Shown here: one piece after another, positions 26,050 to 34,409 of the stretch
How positions within the stretch are numbered: position 1 is the stretch's first letter
Layout of the letters: each line of letters opens with the position of its first letter
Assembly: GCF_008905045.1 (NCBI RefSeq)
Contig: NZ_VWMY01000015.1
Span: 1 to 64,000, forward strand
Source of the DNA: Streptomyces albicerus
GTDB lineage: Bacteria; Actinomycetota; Actinomycetes; Streptomycetales; Streptomycetaceae
Direction of reading: 5' to 3'
Length of the DNA: 64,000 nucleotides
The notes under the pieces: generated by a model
Seen by the model: the letters and a program-made list of their open reading frames with translations, nothing else
What the model was told of the DNA's origin: nothing
The model's database searches: none
Translations under genes and position numbers: made by a program

Positions 26050-26985
26050 ATGAGCGACACTTCCCCCTACGGCTTCGAGCTTGTGCGGCGTGGATACGAC
26101 CGCGCTCAGGTGGACGAACGCATCTCGAAGCTCGTCTCCGACCGTGACAGCGCTCTGGCCCGTATCACTGCTCTGGAAAAGCGCATCGAGGAGCTCCATC
26201 TCGAAACGCAGAACGCCCAGGCCCAGGTCAGCGACGCCGAGCCGTCGTACGCGGGTCTCGGCGCGCGCGTCGAGAAGATCCTCCGCCTCGCCGAGGAGGA
26301 GGCGAAGGACCTGCGCGAGGAGGCCCGTCGCGCGGCGGAACAGCACCGTGAGCTCGCCGAGTCGGCGGCCCAGCAGGTGCGTAACGACGCAGAATCGTTC
26401 GCTGCGGACCGCAAGGCCAAGGCGGAGGACGAGGGCGTCCGGATCGTCGAGAAGGCCAAGTCCGACGCCTCTCAGCTGCGTGCCGAGGCGCAGAAGGACG
26501 CGCAGTCCAAGCGCGAGGAGGCGGACGCCCTCTTCGAGGAGACCCGTGCGAAGGCCGCTCAGGCCGCCGCCGACTTCGAGACGAACCTTGCCAAGCGCCG
26601 CGAGCAGTCCGAGCGCGATCTGGCGTCGCGTCAGGCCAAGGCCGAGAAGCGTCTCGCGGAGATCGAGCACCGCGCGGAGCAGCTCCGCCTGGAGGCCGAG
26701 AAGCTGCGTACGGACGCCGAGCGCCGCGCCCGCCAGACGGTGGAGACGGCTCAGCGCCAGGCCGAGGACATCGTGGCGGACGCGAACGCCAAGGCGGACC
26801 GGATCCGTTCGGAGTCCGAGCGGGAGCTGGCGGCTCTTACTAACCGCCGCGACTCGATCAACGCTCAGCTCACCAATGTGCGCGAGATGTTGGCGACGCT
26901 CACGGGGGCGGCGGTCGCTGCCGCGGGCACGCCGGAGCAGGACGAGCCGATCTCTCGTGGGGTGCCGGCTCAGCAGTCCCGGTAG
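26050..26985 (+). CDS. filP: FilP, intermediate-filament-like coiled-coil protein
   Basis: A 311-aa protein matching FilP, which self-assembles into a cytoskeletal network near growing tips, stiffens hyphae and binds DivIVA and Scy. The head is DTSPYGFELVRRGYDRAQVD, a DivIVA-like N-terminal motif. A short coiled coil (residues 20-65) and a long rod (about 85-285) of 51-residue-type heptad/hendecad repeats follow, then an Ala-rich tail. Length is close to the 310 aa known in S. coelicolor. The ATG at 26050 follows AGGAACCCC. A hairpin terminator lies 160 bp downstream after a dispersed repeat. Confidence 0.95.
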   Translation: MSDTSPYGFELVRRGYDRAQVDERISKLVSDRDSALARITALEKRIEELHLETQNAQAQVSDAEPSYAGLGARVEKILRLAEEEAKDLREEARRAAEQHRELAESAAQQVRNDAESFAADRKAKAEDEGVRIVEKAKSDASQLRAEAQKDAQSKREEADALFEETRAKAAQAAADFETNLAKRREQSERDLASRQAKAEKRLAEIEHRAEQLRLEAEKLRTDAERRARQTVETAQRQAEDIVADANAKADRIRSESERELAALTNRRDSINAQLTNVREMLATLTGAAVAAAGTPEQDEPISRGVPAQQSR

Positions 26986-27018
26986 GTGCGGGTTCGTGGG
27001 GAGCTGCGGGTCCGATTG

Positions 27019-27125
27019 GGCTGGTCGCGCAGTTCCCCGCGCCCCTTACGGGGCTGTGGCTGGTCGCGCCCGCGCGGCGGAGCCGCATATCGATACAGTC
27101 CCGCGCCCCTGAAGGGGGCGCCCCA
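27019..27125. repeat. Dispersed Streptomyces intergenic repeat, copy B
   Basis: Shows CTGGTCGCGCAGTTCCCCGC, GCCCCTTACGGGGC, then CTGGTCGCGCCCGCGCGGCG and GAGCCGC, ending CCCGCGCCCC. It shares these blocks with the copies near 10.5, 41.6 and 61.7 kb. It sits between the filP stop and the filP terminator. Confidence 0.75.
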
Positions 27126-27140
27126 TTGAACCAAGTTCAA
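27126..27140. promoter_or_regulatory. Inverted repeat TTGAAC-CAA-GTTCAA
   Basis: A perfect 6-bp inverted repeat with a 3-bp spacer, 60 bp upstream of the first ABC ATPase gene. It could be an operator. The terminator hairpin follows it immediately. Confidence 0.35.
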
Positions 27141-27144
27141 GGTC

Positions 27145-27178
27145 AAGGCCCCCTGTCGCTGAAGTGGCAGGGGGCTTT
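27145..27178 (+). terminator. Intrinsic terminator downstream of filP
   Basis: AAGGCCCCCTG pairs with CAGGGGGCTTT around a 12-nt loop, followed by TTTGTCGCGTTTT. The stem and partial T-run fit a rho-independent terminator. It ends 21 bp before the next gene. Confidence 0.65.
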
Positions 27179-27199
27179 GTCGCGTTTTAGCGTTGGCGC

Positions 27200-28216
27200 G
27201 TGATCGAGCTCGAGGGGCTGACCAAGCGGTACGGCGAGAAGATGGCGGTGAACCATCTGACGTTCGCCGTGCGGCCGGGGATCGTCACCGGGTTCCTGGG
27301 GCCGAACGGCGCCGGGAAGTCCACGACGATGCGGATGATGCTCGGGCTCGACCGGCCGACCGCGGGGGACGTGCGGATCGACGGGCAGCACTACGACCGC
27401 CTCAAGGACCCGCTGAAGTACATCGGCGCCCTCCTCGACGCCAAGGGCATGCACGGCGGCCGCAGCGCCTTCAACCACCTCCTGTGCCTCGCTCAGAGCA
27501 ACGGCATCCCGCGAAGTCGCGTGCACGAGGTCCTCGACACGGTCGGGCTCACGGCGGTGGCCCGCAAGAAGGCGAAGGGTTTCTCGCTCGGCATGGGCCA
27601 GCGGCTCGGCATCGCGGGCGCCCTGCTCGGCGATCCGCGCATCCTGATGTTCGACGAGCCGGTCAACGGGCTCGACCCCGAGGGCATCCACTGGATCCGC
27701 AACCTGATGAAGTCCCTGGCCGCCCAGGGCCGTACGGTCTTCGTCTCCTCCCATCTGATGAGCGAGATGGCGCTGACGGCCGACCACCTCGTCGTGATCG
27801 GCCAGGGCCGGCTGCTCGCCGACACGTCCATGGCCGACTTCATCCAGCGGAACTCACGGTCGTACGTACGGATCCGGTCGCCGCAGCGCGAGCGGCTGCT
27901 CGACGTGCTGTACGGGGCCGGGATCACCGTCGTGGAGACCGACGGCGGGACGCTGGAGGTGGACGGCGGGAAGCCGGAGCGCATCGGTGAGCTCGCGGCG
28001 CAGCACCAGATCGTGCTGCATGAGCTGAGTCCCCAACAGGCCTCGCTGGAGGAGGCGTTCATGCGGCTGACGGCGGAGTCGGTGGAGTACCACGCGCACG
28101 CGGACCCGTCTCTCGCCGACCCGTCACTCGCCGGCACACCGTCGCCGTCGGCTCCGCCTCCGCCCTCTGGGGGACAGGGGCGGCAGGCGTGGGGCAGCGA
28201 CTGGAAGAAGGGCTGA
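27200..28216 (+). CDS. ABC-2 type exporter, ATP-binding subunit (pair 1)
   Basis: A 338-aa ATPase. Walker A is GPNGAGKST (about 35-43), Walker B LMFDEPVNGLDPEG, and the switch His lies in VFVSSHLMSEMALTADH. The signature is the variant FSLGMGQRLG rather than LSGGQ, typical of this subfamily. A C-terminal domain of about 90 residues and a Pro-rich tail (APPPPSGGQGRQAW) follow. It starts at GTG 27200. The permease gene begins 4 bp after its stop. A closely related pair follows at 29101-31133. Substrate unknown; related systems export antibiotics or lantibiotics. Confidence 0.87.
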   Translation: MIELEGLTKRYGEKMAVNHLTFAVRPGIVTGFLGPNGAGKSTTMRMMLGLDRPTAGDVRIDGQHYDRLKDPLKYIGALLDAKGMHGGRSAFNHLLCLAQSNGIPRSRVHEVLDTVGLTAVARKKAKGFSLGMGQRLGIAGALLGDPRILMFDEPVNGLDPEGIHWIRNLMKSLAAQGRTVFVSSHLMSEMALTADHLVVIGQGRLLADTSMADFIQRNSRSYVRIRSPQRERLLDVLYGAGITVVETDGGTLEVDGGKPERIGELAAQHQIVLHELSPQQASLEEAFMRLTAESVEYHAHADPSLADPSLAGTPSPSAPPPPSGGQGRQAWGSDWKKG

Positions 28217-28220
28217 AGCC

Positions 28221-28991
28221 ATGGCCGCGACCCAGGTCGTCCGGTCCGAGTGGACCAAGATCCGGTCGGTGGCGTCCACGGTGTGGACGCTGAGTCTCGC
28301 CGCGGTGGTCACGATCGCGCTCGGCATGCTCATCTCGCTGCTGTCCAAGAACGAGTTCGACACCATGAGCAGGCAGGACCGGCTCTCCTTCGACCCGACG
28401 TTCATCAGCTTCGCCGGGATGAGCCTCGGTCAGCTGGCGATGATCGTGTTCGGCGTGCTGGTGGTGTCCAACGAATACAGCACCGGCATGATCCGCACCT
28501 CGCTCGCCGCCGTCCCGCAGCGCGGCACCTTCCTCTTCAGCAAGATCGCGGTGGCGACCGGGCTCGCCTTCGTCGTCGCCCTGGCCACCAGCTTCGTCGC
28601 CTTCTTCCTCGGCCAGGCGATGCTCGGCTCGCACCGGGCGTCGATCGGCGACCCGGGCGTCCTGCGCGCGGTCATCGGCGGCGGTCTCTACATGACCCTC
28701 ATCGCCGTCTTCTCCATGGGCGTCGCCACGATGCTCCGCAGTCCGATGCTGTCCCTCGGCATCCTGATGCCGTTCTTCTTTCTGATCTCGGCCATCCTCG
28801 GCAACGTCGACGCCACCAAGAAGATCGGCCGGTACCTCCCGGACCAGGCCGGCAACAAGATCATGCAGGTGGTGACCCCGGTCGACGACGACACCCCGTA
28901 CGGTCCCTGGGGCGGCCTGGGCATCATGGTCCTGTGGGTGGTGGTGGCGGTGGCGGGCGGATACGCGCTGCTGAAGAAGAGGGATGCGTAG
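28221..28991 (+). CDS. ABC-2 type exporter, permease subunit (pair 1)
   Basis: A 256-aa membrane protein with six predicted helices. It begins AATQVVRSEWTKIRSVASTVWT, the family's amphipathic coupling start, and contains LVVSNEYSTGMIRTSLAAVPQRGTFLFSKI. It pairs with the ATPase immediately upstream, 4 bp apart. It ends ALLKKRDA. Confidence 0.87.
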   Translation: MAATQVVRSEWTKIRSVASTVWTLSLAAVVTIALGMLISLLSKNEFDTMSRQDRLSFDPTFISFAGMSLGQLAMIVFGVLVVSNEYSTGMIRTSLAAVPQRGTFLFSKIAVATGLAFVVALATSFVAFFLGQAMLGSHRASIGDPGVLRAVIGGGLYMTLIAVFSMGVATMLRSPMLSLGILMPFFFLISAILGNVDATKKIGRYLPDQAGNKIMQVVTPVDDDTPYGPWGGLGIMVLWVVVAVAGGYALLKKRDA

Positions 28992-29100
28992 GTCAACGAT
29001 TTTGCATGGTCTTGGGGGGAACCGTCAGCGCCCGGCTATCCTCCTAACCCTTACGGGGGCGTGCGCCCCGACGTCCTGAACCTTTCGATGGGTGCGGAGA

Positions 29101-30291
29101 ATGATCGAGGCAGTCGGCCTGACGAAGCGCTACGGCGACAAGACAGCCGTGTACAACCTTTCCTTCCAGGTAAGGCCGGGTTCCGTCACCGGCTTCCTCG
29201 GGCCCAACGGGTCGGGCAAGTCGACGACGATGCGGATGATCCTCGGGCTCGACAACCCCAGCGCCGGGCAGGTGACGATCGGCGGCTACCCGTACCGCAA
29301 GCTGCCCAACGCCCCCCGCCAGGTCGGCGCGCTCCTCGACGCCAAGGCCGTGCACGGCGGGCGGCACGCCCGCAACCACCTGCTGTGCCTCGCGCAGCTG
29401 TCGGGCATCCCGGCCCGTCGCGTGGACGAGGTGCTGGGCGTCGTCGGGCTCCAGGACGTGGCACGAAAGCGCTCCAAGGGCTTCTCGCTCGGTATGGGCC
29501 AGCGGCTCGGTATCGCGGCCGCGCTGCTCGGCGACCCGCAGGTGCTGCTCTTCGACGAGCCGGTCAACGGGCTCGATCCCGAGGGCATCCTGTGGGTGCG
29601 GAACCTGATGAAGTCCCTGGCCGCGGAGGGCCGGACCGTCTTCGTCTCCTCCCACCTCATGAGCGAGATGGCCCTCACGGCCGACCACCTCATCGTGATC
29701 GGCCGCGGCCAGATGCTCGCCGACATGAGCATCGGTGACTTCATCTCGCACAACTCCGCCGACTTCGCGCGCGTACGCACCCCGGACACCGATCCTCAGC
29801 AGCGCGAGAAGCTGACGGCCGCGCTGACCGAGGCGGGCGGCCAGGTGCTGCCGGAGCAGGACGGCGCGCTGCGCGTCACCGGCCTGCCGCTGCCCCGCAT
29901 CAGCGACCTCGCGCACGGCGCCGACGTACGCCTGTGGGAGCTCTCCCCGCACCAGGCCTCGCTGGAGGAGGCATACATGCGGATGACGCAGGGCGCCGTC
30001 GACTACCGCTCCACCATCGACCAGCGCGCGGGGCTGCAGCAGGAGCTGCAGCCGGGCATGATGCCGCCGCAGCAGATGCCGGTGCCGGGCCAGGGCCAGC
30101 CGGGCTGGTACGCCCCGCCGCCGCCCCAGCAGGGCGGGCAGCCGTTCGCGATGCCCCAGGGACAGCCGCCCGCGGGCCCGTACGGCGCCCCGGCCGCCCC
30201 CGGAGGGGGAGAGCCCAACCCGTACGCCCAGGCCGCCCCCGCGCGGCCCTCCGCCGCCCCCGAACTGACCAAGCCCGAGGACGCCCGATGA
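29101..30291 (+). CDS. ABC-2 type exporter, ATP-binding subunit (pair 2)
   Basis: A 396-aa paralogue of the ATPase at 27200 with the same key sites: GPNGSGKST, FSLGMGQRLG, LLFDEPVNGLDPEG and FVSSHLMSEMALTADH. It differs by a C-terminal tail of about 80 residues rich in Pro, Gln and Gly (PPQQMPVPGQGQPGWYAPPP), likely disordered. The ATG at 29101 was chosen; a GTG three codons earlier is possible. Its stop overlaps the permease start (ATGA). Confidence 0.87.
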   Translation: MIEAVGLTKRYGDKTAVYNLSFQVRPGSVTGFLGPNGSGKSTTMRMILGLDNPSAGQVTIGGYPYRKLPNAPRQVGALLDAKAVHGGRHARNHLLCLAQLSGIPARRVDEVLGVVGLQDVARKRSKGFSLGMGQRLGIAAALLGDPQVLLFDEPVNGLDPEGILWVRNLMKSLAAEGRTVFVSSHLMSEMALTADHLIVIGRGQMLADMSIGDFISHNSADFARVRTPDTDPQQREKLTAALTEAGGQVLPEQDGALRVTGLPLPRISDLAHGADVRLWELSPHQASLEEAYMRMTQGAVDYRSTIDQRAGLQQELQPGMMPPQQMPVPGQGQPGWYAPPPPQQGGQPFAMPQGQPPAGPYGAPAAPGGGEPNPYAQAAPARPSAAPELTKPEDAR

Positions 30292-31133
30292 GCACGCCCC
30301 AGCACCAGATGCAGCAGCAGGCCGCCCCTGCCCCCAACTGGCAGGCGGCGCCCGGGACTTCGTACACCTCGCCGATTCCCGTCACGCGCACCCACCTCGG
30401 TCACGCGCTGGCGTCCGAGTGGACGAAGATCAAGTCCGTGCGCTCCACGATGTGGACGCTCGGCGTCTTCCTGCTCCTGGTCGTCGGCATCGGCCTCCTG
30501 GTCGCCGCCCAGACGAGCGACGCCGACTACGCGGAGGTCCCGTACACCATCCCCGCCTTCTTCGGCCTGATCCTCGGGCAGATCTGCCTGATCACGCTGG
30601 GCGTGCTGGTGGTCTCGTCGGAGTACGGCACGGGCATGATCCGTACGACGTTCACGGCGTCGCCCCAGCGCTACCGGGTGCTCACCGCCAAGCTGTTGAT
30701 CTTCTTCGTCGTCGCGTTCGTCGTGTCGGCCTTCGCCATCGGGTTCGTCGGACTCGCCACGTCGGGCATGCACGGCGGGGCGTCGGACAACAAGTGGGGC
30801 GGGACCGTCCTGATGGGCGCGCTGTACGTGTCGTTGCTGGGCGTGCTCGCGCTCGCGGTCGGCTCGATGCTGCGGCACTCGGCGGGCGCGATCACCTCGA
30901 TGCTCGGTGTCGTGCTGGTGCCGGCGATCCTGCCCGCGTTCCTGATGATGTCCGAGAGCATGCGCACCATCGGCGAGAAGATGCAGGAGTACAACGCTCC
31001 CAACGCACTCGCCCAGATCTTCGAGCTCGACAGCGACAACGGTGGCGGCGGCCCCCAGCTCGCCCTGCTCGCCGGCGTGACCGCCGCGGCGATCGCCGGG
31101 GCCTACGCGCTGCTGGAGAGGCGGGACGTGTAG
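30288..31133 (+). CDS. ABC-2 type exporter, permease subunit (pair 2)
   Basis: A 281-aa permease with six predicted helices. A Gln/Ala-rich cytoplasmic N-terminus of about 35 residues (TPQHQMQQQAAPAPNW) precedes the coupling motif LASEWTKIKSVRSTMWT. Further family motif: VVSSEYGTGMIRTTFTASPQRYRVLTAKL. Paralogue of the permease at 28221, and translationally coupled to its ATPase by a 4-bp overlap. The hydrophilic extension pairs with the low-complexity tail of its ATPase; pair 1 lacks the permease extension. Confidence 0.87.
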   Translation: MSTPQHQMQQQAAPAPNWQAAPGTSYTSPIPVTRTHLGHALASEWTKIKSVRSTMWTLGVFLLLVVGIGLLVAAQTSDADYAEVPYTIPAFFGLILGQICLITLGVLVVSSEYGTGMIRTTFTASPQRYRVLTAKLLIFFVVAFVVSAFAIGFVGLATSGMHGGASDNKWGGTVLMGALYVSLLGVLALAVGSMLRHSAGAITSMLGVVLVPAILPAFLMMSESMRTIGEKMQEYNAPNALAQIFELDSDNGGGGPQLALLAGVTAAAIAGAYALLERRDV

Positions 31134-31146
31134 GCCGGCCGGGGAC

Positions 31147-31479
31147 TCAGAACCGTGGCGCGTTCCGGGACCGCTGCACCCGCGTGGTGCGGCGGTCCTT
31201 CGCGTTCCAGCACGCCCTGTGCCAGTGGCGGCGGTCGTCCACGCCGGAGTGCTCGGGCCAGGCCACGACGTGCGGGACGCCGGAGGGAATCTGCTGCTCG
31301 CAGCCGGGGCAGCGATACGTCTTGCCCTGCGCGCTGGCGCCCGCCACATGCCGCACGCTCCACGACTCGCCCCGCCAGCTCTCCGTGGACTGCCAGCCGC
31401 CGTAACGGTCGGACGGATCCGTCTCCGCGCTCCGGCCGGAGTCACCGGCACCCTTGGGACGGTTGCGACGCGGGGACAC
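31147..31479 (-). CDS. Small Cys/His protein, probable zinc ribbon, unknown function
   Basis: A 110-aa protein not assigned to a known function. The N-terminal half is basic and polar (SPRRNRPKGAGDSGRSAETD). The C-terminal half has KTYRCPGCEQQIPSGVPHVV and then RRHWHRACW, a Cys-x2-Cys ... His-x3-Cys pattern that could bind one zinc ion, as in HNH-like or zinc-ribbon folds. The GTG at 31479 was chosen because GAGGTGTCCT precedes it. It is convergent with the ABC permease (13 bp) and divergent from the luciferase-like gene. Homologues are sometimes annotated as ATP/GTP-binding, but no P-loop is visible. Confidence 0.72.
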   Translation of the reverse strand: MSPRRNRPKGAGDSGRSAETDPSDRYGGWQSTESWRGESWSVRHVAGASAQGKTYRCPGCEQQIPSGVPHVVAWPEHSGVDDRRHWHRACWNAKDRRTTRVQRSRNAPRF

Positions 31480-31696
31480 AGGACACCTCACGGAGCTATA
31501 CAGGGAGCAGGGGCGGCGTCCAGCCTACGCGGGGCGCCCAGGGGTAGTCGTACCTCGACAACCCGCACAGTCCCCCGCCCGACCGGCTCATTCTGCACAC
31601 AATCCGCCAATCTCCCCGCCAGGCCGTGTCCTTGGCACGTGTCAGACGGTTATGCGGGATGGGGGAGCCGCGTCGGCACAAGGAGGCAGGAGTGCG

Positions 31697-32725
31697 ATGC
31701 GTGTAGGAAGTTTTGTACTGGCGGCCCAGTTCCCGGGACAGGGCCAGGGGGAAGCACTGCACCGCGCGGTGCGGTCGGCCGAGGTCGCCGAGGAGGCGGG
31801 GCTCGACGCGGTATGGCTGGCCGAGCACCACTTCGTGCCGTACGGGACCTGCCCGTCGGCCGTCACGCTCGCCGCGTTACTGCTCGGCCGCACCCGTCGT
31901 ATCCGCGTCGGCACGGCGGTCAGCGTGCTGCCCACCGTGCACCCCGTGGCGCTCGGCGAACAGGCCGCGCTGCTGCACGTGACATCCGGCGGACGCTTCT
32001 CGCTGGGGGTCGGGCGCGGCGGCCCATGGGTCGACCTCGAGGTCTTCGGGACAGGGCTCGACGCGTACGAGAAGGGATTCCCGGAATCACTCGATCTGCT
32101 GGTGCGCTGGCTGCGCGAACCGTCCGTCGCGGGCGGATCCGAGCGCTTCGGCTTCCGTGAAGTCCCCGTCGTACCAAGGCCTTCGGAGGCCCTGACGGGC
32201 GGTGAGGGCCCCGAGGTCGTCGTCGCCTGCACCTCACCGGCGAGTGTGCGGCTGGCCGCCGAGCGCGGGCTGGCGATGCTCCTCGGCATGCATGTCGGGG
32301 ACGAGGAGAAGGCCGAGATGGTCGCGCTGTGGCGTAAGTACGCGCGCGCCGCCGGTCACTCGCCCGACGAGATCGCGGCCGCGGCCCATGTCTCGGCCGG
32401 TATCGCCCAGGTCGCGGACCGGCGCACGGACGCCGTCGAGACGCTTCTGAAGGCCATGCCGGGCTGGTTGAAGCAGGGGCTCGACGCCCATATGACGGTG
32501 GACGGCCGCGCCCGCTCGATGCGGGACCCGCTGGCGTACACCGAACTGCTCTGCGGGCTCCACCCGGTGGGCACCCCGCGCCTGTGCGCCGACCGCCTCG
32601 CGGCGACCTCCGAGCGCACGGGGATCACCCGCTTCGCGCTCCTCGTGGAGGGCTCCGGCGACCTGGCGGCGACCGAGGAGAACGTACGGCGAATGGGGGG
32701 CGAGGTACTGCCACGGCTGCGGTGA
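31697..32725 (+). CDS. Luciferase-like (LLM-class) flavin/F420-dependent oxidoreductase
   Basis: A 342-aa TIM-barrel oxidoreductase. It begins RVGSFVLAAQFPGQGQGEAL and has DAVWLAEHHFVPYGTCPSAVTLAALLLGRT, the bacterial-luciferase pattern with the WxxEHH motif, then RIRVGTAVSVLPTVHPVALGEQAALL and GGRFSLGVGRGG. The cofactor may be FMN or F420; the sequence alone does not decide. The ATG at 31697 has AGGAGG upstream. It stands alone, convergent with the SCO5389-family gene. Substrate unknown. Confidence 0.82.
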   Translation: MRVGSFVLAAQFPGQGQGEALHRAVRSAEVAEEAGLDAVWLAEHHFVPYGTCPSAVTLAALLLGRTRRIRVGTAVSVLPTVHPVALGEQAALLHVTSGGRFSLGVGRGGPWVDLEVFGTGLDAYEKGFPESLDLLVRWLREPSVAGGSERFGFREVPVVPRPSEALTGGEGPEVVVACTSPASVRLAAERGLAMLLGMHVGDEEKAEMVALWRKYARAAGHSPDEIAAAAHVSAGIAQVADRRTDAVETLLKAMPGWLKQGLDAHMTVDGRARSMRDPLAYTELLCGLHPVGTPRLCADRLAATSERTGITRFALLVEGSGDLAATEENVRRMGGEVLPRLR

Positions 32726-32873
32726 GCGGGGCTGCGCCCGAGCCGAGGGGCGCGACACCCCGGCCGAGCCGGGCTGCGCCCGGGCCGAGCAGGCCCGGGC
32801 CACGGGGAGCTTGCCGCCCCAGTACAAAAGCACCTCCCGCGTACGGGGCGGCAAGCCGTGCGGCATCGCAGCC
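32726..32873. repeat. GC-rich direct repeat between convergent genes
   Basis: GGGCTGCGCCCG(A/G)GCCGAG occurs at 32728-32746 and again at 32771-32789. The region is otherwise without features and separates two convergent genes. Confidence 0.5.
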
Positions 32874-33266
32874 TCAGCAGTCCCGGAACTCCGGCGACTG
32901 GTTCAGCAGCTGACTGCGCACCGAGGTGAAGCGGGCCAGGGTGTCGTCGACCGAACCGTCCAGCGGGAACACCGCCACCCGATGGCAGTTCTGGAAGGCC
33001 AGCCGCACTCCGAAGTGCCGCTGCAGCGCACCGCGTATCGCGTCACTCGCGAGCGCACGCAGCAACTGGCCACGCGCCTGCTCGTCCGGCGGAGGCGTCT
33101 GGTTGTCGGCGAACTTGCCGCCGTCCACCTTCAGCTGGGCCACCAGGGAGCTGATCATCTCCCATGCGTAGGGCAGGGAGGTCCGGACGCAGTCGACGAA
33201 TTCCGCTTCGTCGACCTCGCCTCGCTCGGCCTTTTCGAGTAGGGCCGGTGAGACGTCCAGCGACAT
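32874..33266 (-). CDS. SCO5389-family protein of unknown function
   Basis: A 130-aa, mainly helical, acidic protein: SLDVSPALLEKAERGEVDEAEFVDCVRTSLPYAWEMISSLVAQLK, then a linker with TPPPDEQARGQLLRALASDAIRGAL and a C-terminal beta-type stretch RLAFQNCHRVAVFPLDG. It belongs to the actinobacterial family named after the S. coelicolor gene (from memory). No catalytic motif is visible. The ATG at 33266 follows AGAGGAGAACCC. It diverges from nucS across 340 bp. Confidence 0.8.
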   Translation of the reverse strand: MSLDVSPALLEKAERGEVDEAEFVDCVRTSLPYAWEMISSLVAQLKVDGGKFADNQTPPPDEQARGQLLRALASDAIRGALQRHFGVRLAFQNCHRVAVFPLDGSVDDTLARFTSVRSQLLNQSPEFRDC

Positions 33267-33606
33267 GGGTTCTCCTCTCGCACCCCCTCTGTGGAGGGGG
33301 TTGACGGACAGGGAAGGAGACCGCGATGTCGAACACGCTGGGTACATGCATCGCGACCTCCCGTTTATACGGTAAGCAACTGGTCGTGGCCGCACCAGGA
33401 CATTGAGCACACAGAGGAGACTCAACCTGCTCACAACCGGCCACTTCCGAACAGGGCTTATACGGGGAAACAGGGGCGACAGGAACAGCGGCGGTCAGGG
33501 AAGTTGGAGACAAAGGGGGCGAACCGCGGGTTCTCAGTTGAGGCGGTGCTGGGAGACGGGTGGGCGGATCGCGTGAAGCCGTATCGGTCGAGTAGCGTTG
33601 CCGACC
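33267..33606. other. 340-bp divergent intergenic region before nucS
   Basis: Holds the promoters of the SCO5389-family gene and nucS. TTATACGG occurs twice (near 33364 and 33458), and TAGCGT lies just before nucS. No ORF or hairpin of note. Confidence 0.5.
33593..33606 (+). promoter_or_regulatory. Possible leaderless -10 box for nucS
   Basis: TAGCGT (33593-33598) followed by 8 nt and the ATG. No Shine-Dalgarno sequence is present. Confidence 0.35.
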
Positions 33607-34278
33607 ATGCGTCTCGTCATTGCCCGCTGCTCCGTTGACTACGCGGGCCGGCTCACCGCCCATCTCCCGTCGGCCCCCCGCCTCATCCTCGTGAAGGCGG
33701 ACGGCAGTGTCTCGATCCATGCGGATGACCGGGCCTACAAGCCCCTCAACTGGATGTCGCCGCCCTGCACCCTGAAGGAGGGTTCGGGAGACGACGAGGG
33801 AGTCTGGACCGTCATCAACAAGGCGGGCGAGAAGCTCATCATCACGATGGAGGAGATCCTCCACGACTCCTCGCACGAACTCGGTGTGGACCCCGGCCTG
33901 ATCAAGGATGGCGTGGAAGCACACCTTCAGGAGCTCCTCGCCGACCGCATCGAGACCCTCGGCGAGGGCTACTCGCTGATCCGCCGCGAGTACATGACGG
34001 CCATCGGCCCGGTCGACATCCTGTGCCGCGACGCCGACGGCCAGACCGTCGCCGTGGAGATCAAGCGCCGCGGCGAGATCGACGGCGTGGAGCAACTCAC
34101 GCGCTATCTGGAGCTGTTGAACCGCGACCCGCACCTCGCGCCGGTCCGCGGCATCTTCGCGGCCCAGGAGATCAAGCCGCAGGCCCGCGTCCTCGCCACA
34201 GACCGCGGCATCGGCTGCGCTGTCCTCGACTACGACGCGATGCGCGGCATCGAGGACGACAAACTGCGGCTGTTCTGA
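33607..34278 (+). CDS. nucS: NucS mismatch-specific endonuclease
   Basis: A 223-aa protein, the full NucS/EndoMS length. It cuts both strands at G-T, G-G and T-T mismatches and provides the non-canonical mismatch repair that actinobacteria use in place of MutS/MutL. The N-terminal dimerisation domain (1-115) binds DNA; the C-terminal RecB-like nuclease has PD-(D/E)xK residues Asp137 in GPVDILCRD, and Glu151 and Lys153 in VAVEIKRRG. The extreme C-terminus DDKLRLF resembles the beta-clamp-binding tail known for NucS. It is monocistronic and ends at a strong hairpin. Confidence 0.93.
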   Translation: MRLVIARCSVDYAGRLTAHLPSAPRLILVKADGSVSIHADDRAYKPLNWMSPPCTLKEGSGDDEGVWTVINKAGEKLIITMEEILHDSSHELGVDPGLIKDGVEAHLQELLADRIETLGEGYSLIRREYMTAIGPVDILCRDADGQTVAVEIKRRGEIDGVEQLTRYLELLNRDPHLAPVRGIFAAQEIKPQARVLATDRGIGCAVLDYDAMRGIEDDKLRLF

Positions 34279-34325
34279 CGGCAACCGGGTCGTTTCGCAC
34301 GGCTCGTTCATCACGGCTTGTTCAT

Positions 34326-34381
34326 ATGGCACGACAGTGGGCCGGGTCCTGCACACAGGACCCGGCCCACTGTCGTGCCAT
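34326..34381. terminator. Perfect 26-bp hairpin, bidirectional terminator
   Basis: 34326-34351 pairs without mismatch with 34356-34381 around a CACA loop; the arms start ATGGCACGACAGTGGGCCGG. It lies between the convergent nucS and P-loop protein genes and is symmetrical, so it can stop transcription from both sides. Confidence 0.8.
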
Positions 34382-34409
34382 GCCGTACGCGGCTGCCGTA
34401 CGCCGCCTC

